A stretch of 64,000 nt of DNA. It comes from Rubrivirga marina. Its GTDB lineage: Bacteria; Bacteroidota; Rhodothermia; Rhodothermales; Rubricoccaceae. Positions 1-9,103 of this stretch are shown one piece after another (the stretch's first letter is position 1; each line of letters opens with the position of its first letter). The notes below the pieces were generated by a model, which worked only from the letters and a program-made list of their open reading frames with translations, did no database searches and was not told the origin of the DNA. The translations under genes and the position numbers were made by a program. The DNA is taken from positions 4,348,992-4,412,991 of the forward strand of contig NZ_MQWD01000001.1 in NCBI RefSeq assembly GCF_002283365.1. Direction: 5' to 3'.

Positions 1-25
1 CCTCTCGGACGCCCAGTAGCCCCGC

Positions 26-45
26 CCGCCTCGGCGCCGAGGCGG
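26..45. repeat. 3'-end palindrome, copy 1
   Basis: Perfect 20-bp inverted repeat, arm CCGCCTCGGC followed directly by its reverse complement. It lies 6 bases after a possible stop codon at 17-19 and upstream of msrA. This is the reference copy of a family found throughout the window, usually just after stop codons. There is no T-tract, so whether it terminates transcription is unproven. Confidence 0.9.
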
Positions 46-159
46 AGACACCCCGGCGTAGGACGGACCCGGACCGACCGGTCACAGACCGGTAACATTC
101 TGTAGAGGAGGGAATACGGAGCGCTCTCGGCACGTCATAGGGGCCCACGCCGCCCCGCC

Positions 160-825
160 ATGCGCCGCCTCCTCTTCGCCCTCGCCCTCCCCGCCGTCGT
201 CCTCGTGACGCTCGCCGCCGGGTGCGGCACGTCCGAGCCCCTCCCCCCCGCCGGCCCCACCGTCGGCACCGCGGCGCCGTCCGCGGCCGACACGGTCGTC
301 TTCGCGGGCGGGTGCTTCTGGTGCATGGAGAAGCCGTTCGAGGAACTCGACGGCGTCTACGCCGTGACCTCGGGCTTCGCCGGCGGAACCGTCCCCAACC
401 CGACCTACGACCAGGTCACGACCAAGACGACGGGCCACTACGAGTCGGTCGAGGTCGTCTTCGACCCGAGCGTCGTCCCGTACGACACGCTCCTCCAGGT
501 CTACTGGCACAACGTCGATCCGCTCGACGACGGCGGCCAGTTCTGCGACCGTGGCAGCCCGTACCGCCCGGCCATCTTCGCGGGCACGCCCGAGGAACGC
601 GCCGCGGCCGAGACGACGAAGGCCGCGCTGGCGGAGCGGTTCGGCGAGACAATCCGGGTCCCCGTCCTCGACGACGCGCCGTTCTACGCGGCCGAGGACT
701 ACCACCAGGACTTCTACCGGACGAACGCCGCCCACTACCAGCGCTACCGCATGGGGTGCCGGCGCGACGCCCGCCTGGAGCAGCTCTGGGGCGACGCCGC
801 CGGCCACCTCGGCCCCGCCCTCTAG
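160..825 (+). CDS. msrA: Peptide-methionine (S)-S-oxide reductase MsrA, lipoprotein
   Basis: Reduces the S epimer of methionine sulfoxide in proteins. The 221-residue product has a lipoprotein signal ending LAAGC (Cys22 region), so it should be anchored in the periplasm or outer membrane rather than cytosolic. The family active site GCFWC is visible at about residues 49-53, followed by the conserved [12 protein letters not shown] segment and the YHQDFY and HYQRYR-type C-terminal motifs. It is the usual length plus a signal peptide. The stop is 4 bases before msrB, and a second msrB follows, so the three form a likely envelope methionine-repair operon. The ATG at 160 is the start because the lipobox follows it; a purine-rich AGGAGG lies at 106-111, too far upstream to serve it. 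Confidence 0.95.
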   Translation: MRRLLFALALPAVVLVTLAAGCGTSEPLPPAGPTVGTAAPSAADTVVFAGGCFWCMEKPFEELDGVYAVTSGFAGGTVPNPTYDQVTTKTTGHYESVEVVFDPSVVPYDTLLQVYWHNVDPLDDGGQFCDRGSPYRPAIFAGTPEERAAAETTKAALAERFGETIRVPVLDDAPFYAAEDYHQDFYRTNAAHYQRYRMGCRRDARLEQLWGDAAGHLGPAL

Positions 826-829
826 GCCC

Positions 830-1378
830 ATGAAGACGCTCACGCTCTCCCTCCTCGCCGTCGCCGGCCTCGTCCTGGTCGGCGCCGTGTTCCTCCGCCC
901 CGCCGCGGCCCCCGAGGCCGCCCCCGTCGACATGTCCGACGCCGCCCTCAAGGAGCGCCTCACGCGCATGCAGTACTACGTCACGCAGAAGGACGGCACC
1001 GAGCCGCCCTACACGAACGCGTACTGGAACAACACCGAGTCCGGCCTCTACGTCGACGTCGTCGACGGGACGCCGCTCTTCGCCTCGACCACGAAGTACA
1101 AGTCGGGCACGGGCTGGCCCAGCTTCTGGCAGCCGCTCGACGGGGCCCCCATCGAGACGCGGGAGGACAAGTCGCTGTTCATGACGCGGACGGAGGTCCG
1201 CTCGGCGTCCAGCGACTCCCACCTCGGCCACGTGTTCGAGGACGGCCCCGAGCCGACCGGCCTCCGGTACTGCCTCAACTCGGCCGCCCTCCGGTTCGTC
1301 CCGGTCGCGGACCTCGAGGCCGAGGGCTACGGCGAGTACGCCTCGCTGTTCGAGAACGCCAGCGACGAGAACGCCTAG
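830..1378 (+). CDS. msrB: Peptide-methionine (R)-S-oxide reductase MsrB, membrane-anchored or exported
   Basis: Reduces the R epimer of methionine sulfoxide. The 182-residue protein starts at the ATG 4 bases after msrA and has an N-terminal hydrophobic segment (residues 3-22), so it is exported or anchored like MsrA. MsrB family signatures are present: [18 protein letters not shown] and the catalytic Cys in RYCLN. The two CxxC pairs that bind structural zinc in many MsrB proteins are absent; the catalytic Cys is the only cysteine seen. This places it in the zinc-free MsrB class. Confidence 0.93.
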   Translation: MKTLTLSLLAVAGLVLVGAVFLRPAAAPEAAPVDMSDAALKERLTRMQYYVTQKDGTEPPYTNAYWNNTESGLYVDVVDGTPLFASTTKYKSGTGWPSFWQPLDGAPIETREDKSLFMTRTEVRSASSDSHLGHVFEDGPEPTGLRYCLNSAALRFVPVADLEAEGYGEYASLFENASDENA

Positions 1379-1452
1379 CCCGCCCCCGCCCGCCTCGGCG
1401 GCTCCCCGAGCGGAGTCGAAAGGCCGAGGCCGGCCCACCCGATCCAGTGCCC

Positions 1453-1965
1453 ATGATCCGCCGCCTCCCGATCCTCGCCCTCCTGCTCGCCGCGCTCGGC
1501 GCCGCCGCCCAGCCGCCGCCCGCCGACTGGCGGAAGCCGTCGGACGCCGAGCTCCGCCGTCAGCTGACCGACCTCCAGTACCGCGTCACGCAACAGGACG
1601 CGACGGAGCGCGCGGGCACGAGCCCGCTCGACGACGAGCACCGCGACGGGATCTACGTCGACGTCGTCTCCGGCGAGGCGCTGTTCTCGTCGAAGGACAA
1701 GTTCGACTCGGGGACGGGTTGGCCAAGCTTCGTCCGCCCAATCTCGCCGCGCGCCGTGACCGAGCACGTCGACCGGTCGCTGGGCGTCGCCCGGACCGAG
1801 GTCCGCTCGGCCGTGGCCGACTCGCACCTCGGCCACGTCTTCCGCGACGGGCCCCAGCCGACGGGCCTCCGGTACTGCATGAACGGGGCGGCCCTCCGGT
1901 TCGTCCCGGCCGGCCGACTCCGCGCCGAGGGCTACGGCCGCTACGCCGGCATCTTCGGCCGGTAG
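1453..1965 (+). CDS. msrB: Second MsrB, exported
   Basis: A diverged paralog of the preceding msrB (170 residues) with a cleavable-looking signal peptide ending GAAAQ. The motifs [20 protein letters not shown] and catalytic RYCMN are intact, and zinc-binding CxxC pairs are again missing. The ATG at 1453 is preferred over the in-frame GTG at 1447 because the hydrophobic segment begins directly after it. The 74-base gap from msrB 1 contains a degenerate inverted repeat (GCCTCGG near 1392). Tandem MsrA-MsrB-MsrB suggests repair of oxidised envelope proteins. Confidence 0.92.
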   Translation: MIRRLPILALLLAALGAAAQPPPADWRKPSDAELRRQLTDLQYRVTQQDATERAGTSPLDDEHRDGIYVDVVSGEALFSSKDKFDSGTGWPSFVRPISPRAVTEHVDRSLGVARTEVRSAVADSHLGHVFRDGPQPTGLRYCMNGAALRFVPAGRLRAEGYGRYAGIFGR

Positions 1966-2056
1966 GCCGCGTCGCCGTCAGGGCGGGCCGGAGAGGGTCC
2001 CGGCCCGAATCCGCGCGAGGACGGGCGGGTTGTCCGAGGGCACCTGCCCTTCGCCC

Positions 2057-3526
2057 ATGACGCCCCTCGAGATCCTCCGCCAGCGGACACGCCGGCTGAC
2101 CGACCACGACGTCGTCGGCGACGCCGACTACGTGCTGTGCTGGCTGATGCAGGCGCTCCGGGCCGAGGACAACCCGGCGATCGACGCGGCGATCGCCCTC
2201 GGCAACCGGTTGGGCAAGCCGGTCGTCGTGCTCCACGCGCTCGAGAACCGCTACCCGTACGCCTCGCACCGGCTCCATCGGTTCATCCTTGAGGCGTCGC
2301 AGGAGCTAGAGACCGGCGTCGAGGAACGCGGGCTCCGGTTCGTCCGGTGGGTCCGGCGCGAGGGCGAGTCCGAGGTGGACCTCGTGGCCCGGCTGGCCGA
2401 GCGCGCCGCGGCCGTCGTCGTGGACGACGTGCCGACGTTCGTCACGCGCGAGTACGCCGACGGGCTGGCGGACCGCCTCGACCGGGCCGTGCTCGCCGTC
2501 GACGCGTGCTGCGCGGTGCCCCAGCGTGCGTTCGACGGCCACCTCGGCTCGACCAAGGCGTTCCGGGCCGCCCACACGCCGCTCCGCGACGAGCACCTCT
2601 CCACCGACCTCCGCCGGGACCCCGACCTCGGGCCTTACGACGGCGACCTCGCGCTCGACTCCGAGGCGATCCGCGACCTCGACGCCGCGGGCCTCGACGC
2701 GCTCATCGCCGGGTGCGGCGTCGACATGAGTGTGCCGCCCCCCGACGGGTGGCACGGCGGCCGGCGCGCCGCGCTCGACCGGCTCGCGCACGCCGTCGAG
2801 CACGTCCTCGACCGCTACACGTGGACCCGCAACAACCCGGCGCTCCCGGACGGATCGACACGGCTCTCACCCTGGATGCACTTCGGCGTGCTCTCGCCCC
2901 GCGAGGTGGCCCGCGCCGCGCTCGACGCCGAGGCCGACGGCGACCTCCACCCCGCCGCCCGCTACAAATTCCTGGACGAGCTCCTGACGTGGCGCGAGTT
3001 CTACCACCACCAGTGCCGGCACGTCGCGGGCTGGTCGCGCTTCGAGGGGCTGCCGACGAAGGCGAAGGCCACCCTCCGCGCCCACGCCGACGACCCGCGC
3101 CCGACGCTCTACTCGCTCGACGAACTGGCACACGGCGAGACCGACGACGAGACGTGGAACGCGGCGCAGAAGGCGTTCACGGTCGACGGGTGGATGAACA
3201 ACAACCTCCGGATGTACTGGGTCGCCCAGCTCCTCCCGTGGCGCCCGACGCCGGAAGACGCCTTCGCCACGGCGTGCTACTTGAACGACCGCTTCAGCCT
3301 CGACGGCCGCGACGCGTCGACGTACGGCGGGATCCGGTCGGGCTTCGGAGAAGCGCGCCCGTGGAACGAACGCCCGATCTACGGGACCGTCGCGGGCAAA
3401 ACGAGCGCCGCGCTCCGGAAACGCGACGGCGTGCCCGCGTGGCTGGCCGCGCAGGCCGCCCGCGACGTCCCGTTCCGCGCCGCCATCGCCGACGACCCGC
3501 CGCCGGCCTTCGACCGCTACCGCTAG
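2057..3526 (+). CDS. Class II CPD photolyase (deoxyribodipyrimidine photo-lyase)
   Basis: Uses light and FAD to split cyclobutane pyrimidine dimers in DNA. The 489-residue protein has class II signatures: the N-terminal DNPAIDAAIALG segment of the antenna domain, then LSPWMHFGVLS, WNAAQKAF, RMYWVAQLLPW and YLNDRFSLDGRDASTYGGI in the FAD-binding half, with ERPIYGTV near the end. Length is normal for class II. The ATG at 2057 is chosen over the in-frame TTG at 2030. It faces the lytic transglycosylase gene and shares a palindrome with it. A LOV-type kinase elsewhere in the window also suggests life in light. Substrate preference (CPD rather than 6-4) is inferred from the class. Confidence 0.9.
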   Translation: MTPLEILRQRTRRLTDHDVVGDADYVLCWLMQALRAEDNPAIDAAIALGNRLGKPVVVLHALENRYPYASHRLHRFILEASQELETGVEERGLRFVRWVRREGESEVDLVARLAERAAAVVVDDVPTFVTREYADGLADRLDRAVLAVDACCAVPQRAFDGHLGSTKAFRAAHTPLRDEHLSTDLRRDPDLGPYDGDLALDSEAIRDLDAAGLDALIAGCGVDMSVPPPDGWHGGRRAALDRLAHAVEHVLDRYTWTRNNPALPDGSTRLSPWMHFGVLSPREVARAALDAEADGDLHPAARYKFLDELLTWREFYHHQCRHVAGWSRFEGLPTKAKATLRAHADDPRPTLYSLDELAHGETDDETWNAAQKAFTVDGWMNNNLRMYWVAQLLPWRPTPEDAFATACYLNDRFSLDGRDASTYGGIRSGFGEARPWNERPIYGTVAGKTSAALRKRDGVPAWLAAQAARDVPFRAAIADDPPPAFDRYR

Positions 3527-3531
3527 CGCCC

Positions 3532-3553
3532 TCCGCCTCGGCGCCGAGGCGGA
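3532..3553. repeat. 3'-end palindrome, copy 2
   Basis: Perfect 22-bp inverted repeat with the 20-bp core at 3533-3552. It lies between two convergent genes, 5 bases after the photolyase stop and 1 base from the transglycosylase stop, so one hairpin could serve both transcripts. Confidence 0.9.
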
Positions 3554-3554
3554 C

Positions 3555-5888
3555 CTAGTCGGCGCCGTAGAGGCCCTCGTAGATCGCCCGGTTGCGCGTG
3601 AGGATCTTGACGTAGTCGCGCGTCTCGCGGAACGGGATCCGCTCGGTGAAGAGGGCGTCGTCGCCAAACTCGGGGAACGTCCGCCACTGGTCGACCTGGT
3701 GCGGCCCGGCGTTGTAGGCGCCGAAGACCGCCGGGAGCGCGCCGTCGTAGGCCGCGACCTGCTGGCCGACGTACCGCGTCCCGAGGTGGACGTTGACCTC
3801 CGGGAGGTAGAGCAGCTCGGGGTCCCACGGTTCGATTCCCTCCTCCGCCGCGAGCGTGCGCGCCGTCGCCGGCATGAGCTGCATGAGCCCCCGCGCGCCG
3901 ACGTACGACGTGGCCCGCTCCGAGAATTGGGATTCCTGCCGGATGAGGGCCGCCGCCACGAACGGGTCGATGCCGCGGGCCGTGGCCTCGGCCGCGATCA
4001 TGCGGCGGAACGGGAACGGGTAGAGGATGCGGAGCCGCCGCGCGTTCGTCCCCCCGCCGAGGCTCTGCCCGATGAGGATCGCCCGACGACCGTACCCACG
4101 CTCGACGAGGGCCTCGGCGAGGGCGTAGCGCGTCGCCGTCCCGCCGCCGGCCCGAGCGATCGCCCGGTCCAGCTCGGCCTCCGCGGCGTCGGGAAAGCCG
4201 GCCTCGCGCAGGAGGTCGACGCCGCGCAACGCATCGGCCACGCGCGCAGCGGCGTCCGGGTCGTCGGGCGGCGAGGCGCTCAGGGGGAGCGGCCAGAACG
4301 GCTCGCCGAGGGCCTCACTGGCGAGGAGGGCGTAGTACGAGTCGCGCTCCTGGCGGAGGACGCCGCGGAACCGCTCGGCGGCGGCCTCGGCGTCGCCCGC
4401 CTCGGCGAGCGCACGGCCCGCCCAGTAGAGGGAGCGGAGAGCGTCGGCGCCGCGGGGCTGGCGCGTCCGGTACCCGTCCCACAGCCGGGCGGCCTCGGCG
4501 TAGTCCTCGTCCAGAAACGCTTGGCCCGCGCGCCGCATCGTCGCGAGGCCGGCCCAGCTCGTCCCGGCGTGCTCCTGCTCGACGCGCTGGTAGAGCGGGA
4601 GCGCGCGGTCGAGGTCGCCGCCCTGGTGGAGCACGTCGGCGGCGAAGTAGAGGTTGGCGACGGGCTTGGCCTCGGCGAGCTCGAGGTACACCGCCGCGGC
4701 CTCGTCGGTGCGGCCCATCCGGCCGAGCGTGCCGGCCCAGAGCGAGCGCGCGTCCGTCCGGTCCCGGATCGGCTGGAGCATGGCCTCGACCTCGTCGTAC
4801 CGCTGGGCGTCGAAGAGCGCGTCGGCGGCCTCGTAGCGGACGTCGGCCTGCTGCTCGGGCGTGCCGGTGTCGGCGTCGAGCCACTGGCGGAAGGCGTCGG
4901 CGGCGTCGCTGTTGAGGCCGAGCGCGCGGTCGGTCCGGGCGAGGGCGAGCCACTCGGCGGCCGTCGGGTCGCCCTCGCGGAGGCGCGCGGCGGCCTCGCG
5001 GGCGGCGGCGCTCGCGGGGTCGATGCCGATGGCCTCACGGTACAGCGCGCGCGCCGCGTCGCCGTCACCCGCCTCGGCGGCGAGCCGACCGGCCGTCACC
5101 GTGAAGCCGGCGCGCGCGGCGTCGTTGCCCGTCTGCCGTCGAGCTTGGTCGGCCAGCCGTCGCGCCGCCTCGAGGTCGCCCGACCGGCGCGCGGCCTCGA
5201 TCCGAGCGGCCCACGCCCGACGCCCGAGCGTGCCGCCCGAGACGCGCCCGACGACCGCCTCCACCCGGTCGACGTCGCCGTCCTGAGCGAGCGCCTCGGC
5301 CTCCAACACGGCCAGCCAGTCGGGCGACACATCGGCCACCTCGGAGAGCGCGCGGTCGCCCGCCTCGGGGTCGGTCCGGGCCAGGACGAGCGCGCGGCGG
5401 AGACGAGCGGCGCCGCGTTCCACACCGAGTTGAGACGAGTCCGACGCGGCCAGAAACGCGTCATAGCCGCTGCGCGCCGCGTCGGCGTCGCCCGCGTCGT
5501 CGGCGGCACGGGCGAGGAGGTAGAGGCCCCGACCACCGTCCAGCGAGTCGAGCCCCGCGGCGCCGTCGAGGAGCGTGCGGACGCGAGGCCAGTCGTCCGA
5601 GCCGGCCTCCGCGCGAGCGGCGAGGAGCCGCGCCTCGGGGGCGAGGCGGGCCGGCTCGTCCGTGTAGGGCCGCAGGAGGCGGACCGCACGCTGGGGGCGG
5701 TCCGTGTCGAGGAACGCCGCGGCCTCCGCCAGGACGTCGGGGCTGAGGGACGTCACGTCAGCGGCGACCGGTCCGGTGCCGTCTGGCTCATCGGCGCCCG
5801 CCCCGTCGGCGCGACACCCGGCGGCGAGGGCCACGAGCAGGCCCAGCGTGAGGCCGAGAGCGAACAAGGAGCGGGGAGAGTCGGTCAT
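3555..5888 (-). CDS. Slt-type soluble lytic transglycosylase with TPR-like region, lipoprotein
   Basis: Cleaves peptidoglycan glycan strands to 1,6-anhydro-muropeptides. The 777-residue protein begins with a lipoprotein signal (lipobox LAAGC). It continues with about 550 residues of Ala-rich helical TPR-like repeats, as in the superhelical part of Slt70, and ends with the catalytic domain (about 630-777). There the catalytic Glu is in RQESQF, followed by GARGLMQLMPATA, the NVHLGTRY segment and AYNAGPHQV. The ATG at 5888 is the only start giving a signal peptide. An AmpG-like transporter and amidases nearby fit a cell-wall recycling theme. The frame stays open far upstream, but that part is the antisense shadow of other genes. 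Confidence 0.93.
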   Translation of the reverse strand: MTDSPRSLFALGLTLGLLVALAAGCRADGAGADEPDGTGPVAADVTSLSPDVLAEAAAFLDTDRPQRAVRLLRPYTDEPARLAPEARLLAARAEAGSDDWPRVRTLLDGAAGLDSLDGGRGLYLLARAADDAGDADAARSGYDAFLAASDSSQLGVERGAARLRRALVLARTDPEAGDRALSEVADVSPDWLAVLEAEALAQDGDVDRVEAVVGRVSGGTLGRRAWAARIEAARRSGDLEAARRLADQARRQTGNDAARAGFTVTAGRLAAEAGDGDAARALYREAIGIDPASAAAREAAARLREGDPTAAEWLALARTDRALGLNSDAADAFRQWLDADTGTPEQQADVRYEAADALFDAQRYDEVEAMLQPIRDRTDARSLWAGTLGRMGRTDEAAAVYLELAEAKPVANLYFAADVLHQGGDLDRALPLYQRVEQEHAGTSWAGLATMRRAGQAFLDEDYAEAARLWDGYRTRQPRGADALRSLYWAGRALAEAGDAEAAAERFRGVLRQERDSYYALLASEALGEPFWPLPLSASPPDDPDAAARVADALRGVDLLREAGFPDAAEAELDRAIARAGGGTATRYALAEALVERGYGRRAILIGQSLGGGTNARRLRILYPFPFRRMIAAEATARGIDPFVAAALIRQESQFSERATSYVGARGLMQLMPATARTLAAEEGIEPWDPELLYLPEVNVHLGTRYVGQQVAAYDGALPAVFGAYNAGPHQVDQWRTFPEFGDDALFTERIPFRETRDYVKILTRNRAIYEGLYGAD

Positions 5889-5970
5889 GGGCTGCCAATG
5901 CCGCCCGCCGCTCGGCGGTTGCACCGGCGAGACTTCGGAGGGCGCCGGTTCAGGGGATCCCGGGACTCCT

Positions 5971-5990
5971 CCGCCTCGGCGCCGAGGCGG
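5971..5990. repeat. 3'-end palindrome, copy 3
   Basis: Exact 20-bp core. It starts 2 bases beyond the TAG of the SRA gene (minus strand) and lies upstream of the transglycosylase gene, so it marks the 3' end of the SRA transcript. Confidence 0.88.
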
Positions 5991-5992
5991 GG

Positions 5993-6460
5993 CTACCCGC
6001 GGTCCCCGATCCACGCGCCGGGCACGGCCACCAGCCGGAAGCGCCAGATCCGGTAGCCGTCGGCGCCCGTGTCCGCGACATAGTCCTCGACCGTGTAGAG
6101 GCCGTCGTAGCGGTAGCCGGCCTCGGGCGGGCGCCACACGCCGCGCCCGACGCCGCGGCTCAGGCGGACCGGGAGGCGCCGCCGGGCGCTCTCCGCCAGC
6201 GCGAGGTTCGACCGCGTCAGCGACTGGTCGCCGATCTGGCGGCCCGTCCGCGGATGCCGCGCGCCGGAGCCCGTGTAGAGGACGGTCGCCCCGCGGTCTT
6301 CGTCGTCGACGAACGCGCAGTTGAGGATGATCGACTCGGCGCCTTCGGTCGCGCGCCCGCAGATGCCGGCCCGGCGCGGCCGGTGGACGCCGGCGACCGA
6401 CAGGGCGATGCGGTCGTCGAACAGGGTGCCGATGGGGACGCCGGGGACGGGGCCGAACAC
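5993..6460 (-). CDS. Stand-alone SRA-YDG domain protein (modified-cytosine reader)
   Basis: SRA-YDG domains flip and bind 5-methylcytosine-type bases. The 155-residue product is nearly all domain: FGPVPGVPIGTLFDDR at the N-terminus, then GVHRPRRAGICG, GAESIILNCAFVDDEDRG, YTGSGA, IGDQSLTRSNLAL, and the name-giving YRYDGLYTVEDY with YRIWRFRLV at the end. Most bacterial SRA proteins carry a fused HNH or other nuclease domain; here none is fused, and neither neighbour is a nuclease or methylase. The GTG at 6460 (within CACGTG) is chosen because the domain begins directly after it; no in-frame ATG exists close by. The gene is divergent from the kinase at 6531 and 70 bases from it, so both may share a control region. 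Confidence 0.88.
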   Translation of the reverse strand: MFGPVPGVPIGTLFDDRIALSVAGVHRPRRAGICGRATEGAESIILNCAFVDDEDRGATVLYTGSGARHPRTGRQIGDQSLTRSNLALAESARRRLPVRLSRGVGRGVWRPPEAGYRYDGLYTVEDYVADTGADGYRIWRFRLVAVPGAWIGDRG

Positions 6461-6530
6461 GTGTGTGGGGAGCCTGAGGGGGGGCGACGCCGTACGGGGT
6501 GAGTTCCGACTGGGCTCCCCGCCCCACCCC

Positions 6531-9101
6531 ATGCCCACGTTCCCGTCCGTCGAGGTCGCGCTCGACGCGCTCCAGACGCGCGCCGACGACCTCGAGCGCC
6601 AGCTCGCCGAGGCTCGCCGAGGCGGCGACGTCGAGTCGGCGCTGGACCGGGTCTGGACGCGGGCGCTCGCGCTCGACCACAGCGACGAGACGCTCGGCGT
6701 GGCCGTCGCCGTGTTCGACGCGCTCCGCGAGCTCGGGCTGCCGGTCCTCCAGATCGGCCTGAGCGGCCAGCCCGACGGCGGCGAGGCCCCCGTATGGACC
6801 GCCGGTGTCGACGCCGATGACGCGCCACGAGCGTCGCACCACGTGACGGCCACGACGGGGCACCCCGTCCTCGCCGCCGCGTTCGCCGCCGACCGCGCCG
6901 ACGGGCCCGTCGTCGAGCCGCTCGGGCGGACCGCCTTCGAGACCTACCTGCGCGCGTCGCTCGCACCCTACCCCGCGACCTACGCCGACCGCGTCGTCGC
7001 CCGCTCGCCGCGCGCCGCGACAGTCTACGTCGTCGCCATCCCGGCCGGGGCCCGGCAGAGCGGCCCGCTCCTCGCCCTGTTTTGGGAGCGGCCCACCGAC
7101 GACGCGCTCCGCGTCCTGGAACGGTTCGCCGTCCTGTTCGGCCTGGCCTACGCCCGCCACCAGGACCTCCAGCGCGCCGAGGCCGAGGCCCGGACCTCCC
7201 GCATCGACGCCGCCGCCGAGCGCGTGCGCGCGCAGGCCCTCGCGATGCGCCGGAGCGACGACCTCGACGGGGCCGCCGCGGCCGTGTTCGACGGGCTCGC
7301 CGCGCTCGGCGTCCCCGCCCGCCGCGCCACCCTCGCCGTCGTCGACGCCGAGAGCCGGGAGACGACCTACTGGTCCTCCGCCGCCCCGGACGCCCCGACG
7401 ACGGCCCACGTCACGACCATCGAGGGCCACCCGTTCTACGACGCCCTCTGGGTGGCGTGGCGCCGCCAGCGGAGCCTGTCGTACATCCTCGAGGGCGACG
7501 AGCTCGAGGCCTACCGGGCCCGCCTCGGTGAGATCCGGGCCGACCTCCTCGACGCCCATCCCGAGCGCGAGCGGGAGTACGTCCACGCCGTTGCCGCCCC
7601 GAGCGGCGTCCTCGTGGCGTTCTCCTCGCGGCCGTTCTCCGAGGACACCGTCGAGGTGATGGAGCGGCTGGTCGGCGCGTTCCAGGTCGCCATCGAGCGG
7701 GCGGAGGGGCTCCGCGAGGCGGAGGCGCGGGCCCGCGAAGCCGAGATCGGCGCGTCCGTCGACCGCGTCCGCGCCGAGATCGCCTCGATGCGGACGACCG
7801 ACGACCTCGACCGCGTGACGCCGCTCGTGTGGCAGGAGCTGACGGCCCTCGGCGTCCGGTTCTTCCGCTGCGCCGTGCTCATCGTCGACGCCGAAGCCGA
7901 GGTGCTCCGCGTTTACCTCGCCACGCCCGACGGCGAGCCGCTGGCCGCGATCGACCTCCCGTTCGGTGGGCACCCGTTCGTCGAGACCATCGTGGCCCAC
8001 TGGCGGGACGAGCGCGTGCTCTCCGGGGCCTGGGCGCCCGACGAGGTCGAGAGCTGGGTCGCGTTCCTGGAGTCGAACGGGCTCGACGCCGAGACGGCCC
8101 GGTCCTTCGCCGACCCCTCGGAGTCGCTCGCCCTCCACTTCGCCCCGTTCGCCCAGGGCCTCCTGTTCGTCGGCGGCGCCGCGGCGCTCCCACCCGACGA
8201 CGGCGCCGCCGTGCAGGCCCTCGCCGACGCGCTCGAGGTGGCCTACGCCCGCTACGACGACTTCCAGCGGCTCGACGCCCGGACGCGCGAGGTCGAGGCG
8301 GCCCTCGCCGACCTCCGTGCGGCCCAAGAACGGCTCGTCCAGTCCGAGAAGCTGGCGTCGCTGGGCCAGCTCACGGCCGGGATCGCCCACGAGATCAAGA
8401 ACCCGCTCAACTTCGTCAACAACTTCGCCTCGCTCTCGCGCGACCTCGCGACCGAGTTGGCGGCCGAGCTCGACGCCGAGGCGCCCGACGCCGACCTCGT
8501 CGCCGAGATCCTCGACGACCTCCGCCAGAACGCCCAGCGGATCGAGCAGCACGGCCGTCGCGCCGACGCCATCGTCCGCGGGATGATGCAGCACGCGCGC
8601 GCCGGCCAGGGCGAGCGCGCGCCGGCCGACCTCAACGCGCTCGTCGGCGAACACGCGAACCTGGCCTACCACGGCCGCCGCGCCCAGACCTCCGACTTCG
8701 ACGCGGCCCTCCAGATTGACCTCGGCGACGACGTGGGCCAGGTCGACGTCGTCGCCCAAGACCTCGGCCGGGTCGTCCTCAACCTCGTCACGAACGCGTT
8801 CGACGCCGTCACGGCCCGCGCCCAGGCCGAGGCCCCGGGGTACCAGCCGACCGTCCGCGTCACGACGCGACGGGCCGGCGCGACCGTCGAGATCACCGTC
8901 GAGGACAACGGGACGGGCATCCCCGAGGACGTCCGGCGGCGCGTGTTCGAGCCGTTCTACACGACGAAGCCGGCCGGCAAGGGCACCGGCCTCGGCCTCT
9001 CGATGAGCCACGACATCGTGGAGCAGGGCCACGGTGGCTCGCTCGACGTTGAGAGCACCGAGGGCGAGGGGACGGCGTTCGTCATCACGCTCCCCGCCTG
9101 A
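6531..9101 (+). CDS. Cytosolic sensor histidine kinase with three internal GAF-like repeats
   Basis: The 856-residue protein has no signal peptide or membrane segment. It contains three similar units of about 190-200 residues. Units two and three each open with a coiled coil of the form EAxxxRIDAAxERVRAxxxxMRxxDDLD, then a GAF-like fold (ALGVPARRATLAVVDAES, ALGVRFFRCAVLIVDAEA); unit one is the most diverged. The kinase core follows: HisKA with phospho-acceptor His620 in GIAHEIKNPLNFVNN, then HATPase N box NLVTNAFDAV (about 752), G1 DNGTGIPED and G2 GKGTGLGLSMS. The ligand is unknown. No response regulator is adjacent; the next gene is a convergent hybrid kinase. The ATG at 6531 follows a CCCC leader typical of the window. 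Confidence 0.88.
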   Translation: MPTFPSVEVALDALQTRADDLERQLAEARRGGDVESALDRVWTRALALDHSDETLGVAVAVFDALRELGLPVLQIGLSGQPDGGEAPVWTAGVDADDAPRASHHVTATTGHPVLAAAFAADRADGPVVEPLGRTAFETYLRASLAPYPATYADRVVARSPRAATVYVVAIPAGARQSGPLLALFWERPTDDALRVLERFAVLFGLAYARHQDLQRAEAEARTSRIDAAAERVRAQALAMRRSDDLDGAAAAVFDGLAALGVPARRATLAVVDAESRETTYWSSAAPDAPTTAHVTTIEGHPFYDALWVAWRRQRSLSYILEGDELEAYRARLGEIRADLLDAHPEREREYVHAVAAPSGVLVAFSSRPFSEDTVEVMERLVGAFQVAIERAEGLREAEARAREAEIGASVDRVRAEIASMRTTDDLDRVTPLVWQELTALGVRFFRCAVLIVDAEAEVLRVYLATPDGEPLAAIDLPFGGHPFVETIVAHWRDERVLSGAWAPDEVESWVAFLESNGLDAETARSFADPSESLALHFAPFAQGLLFVGGAAALPPDDGAAVQALADALEVAYARYDDFQRLDARTREVEAALADLRAAQERLVQSEKLASLGQLTAGIAHEIKNPLNFVNNFASLSRDLATELAAELDAEAPDADLVAEILDDLRQNAQRIEQHGRRADAIVRGMMQHARAGQGERAPADLNALVGEHANLAYHGRRAQTSDFDAALQIDLGDDVGQVDVVAQDLGRVVLNLVTNAFDAVTARAQAEAPGYQPTVRVTTRRAGATVEITVEDNGTGIPEDVRRRVFEPFYTTKPAGKGTGLGLSMSHDIVEQGHGGSLDVESTEGEGTAFVITLPA

Positions 9102-9103
9102 GC

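Noticed and set aside
1-19. Possible end of an upstream gene (LSDAQ-stop at 17-19)
   Set aside because: Only five codons are visible and nothing confirms the frame, although the palindrome at 26-45 would suit a gene end.
106-111. AGGAGG as a Shine-Dalgarno site for msrA
   Set aside because: It lies about 48 bases upstream of the start, and no start codon is at suitable spacing from it.
1388-1412. GCCTCGG/CCGAG inverted repeat after the first msrB
   Set aside because: The arms are short and imperfect; it may be a worn-out member of the palindrome family but does not stand on its own.
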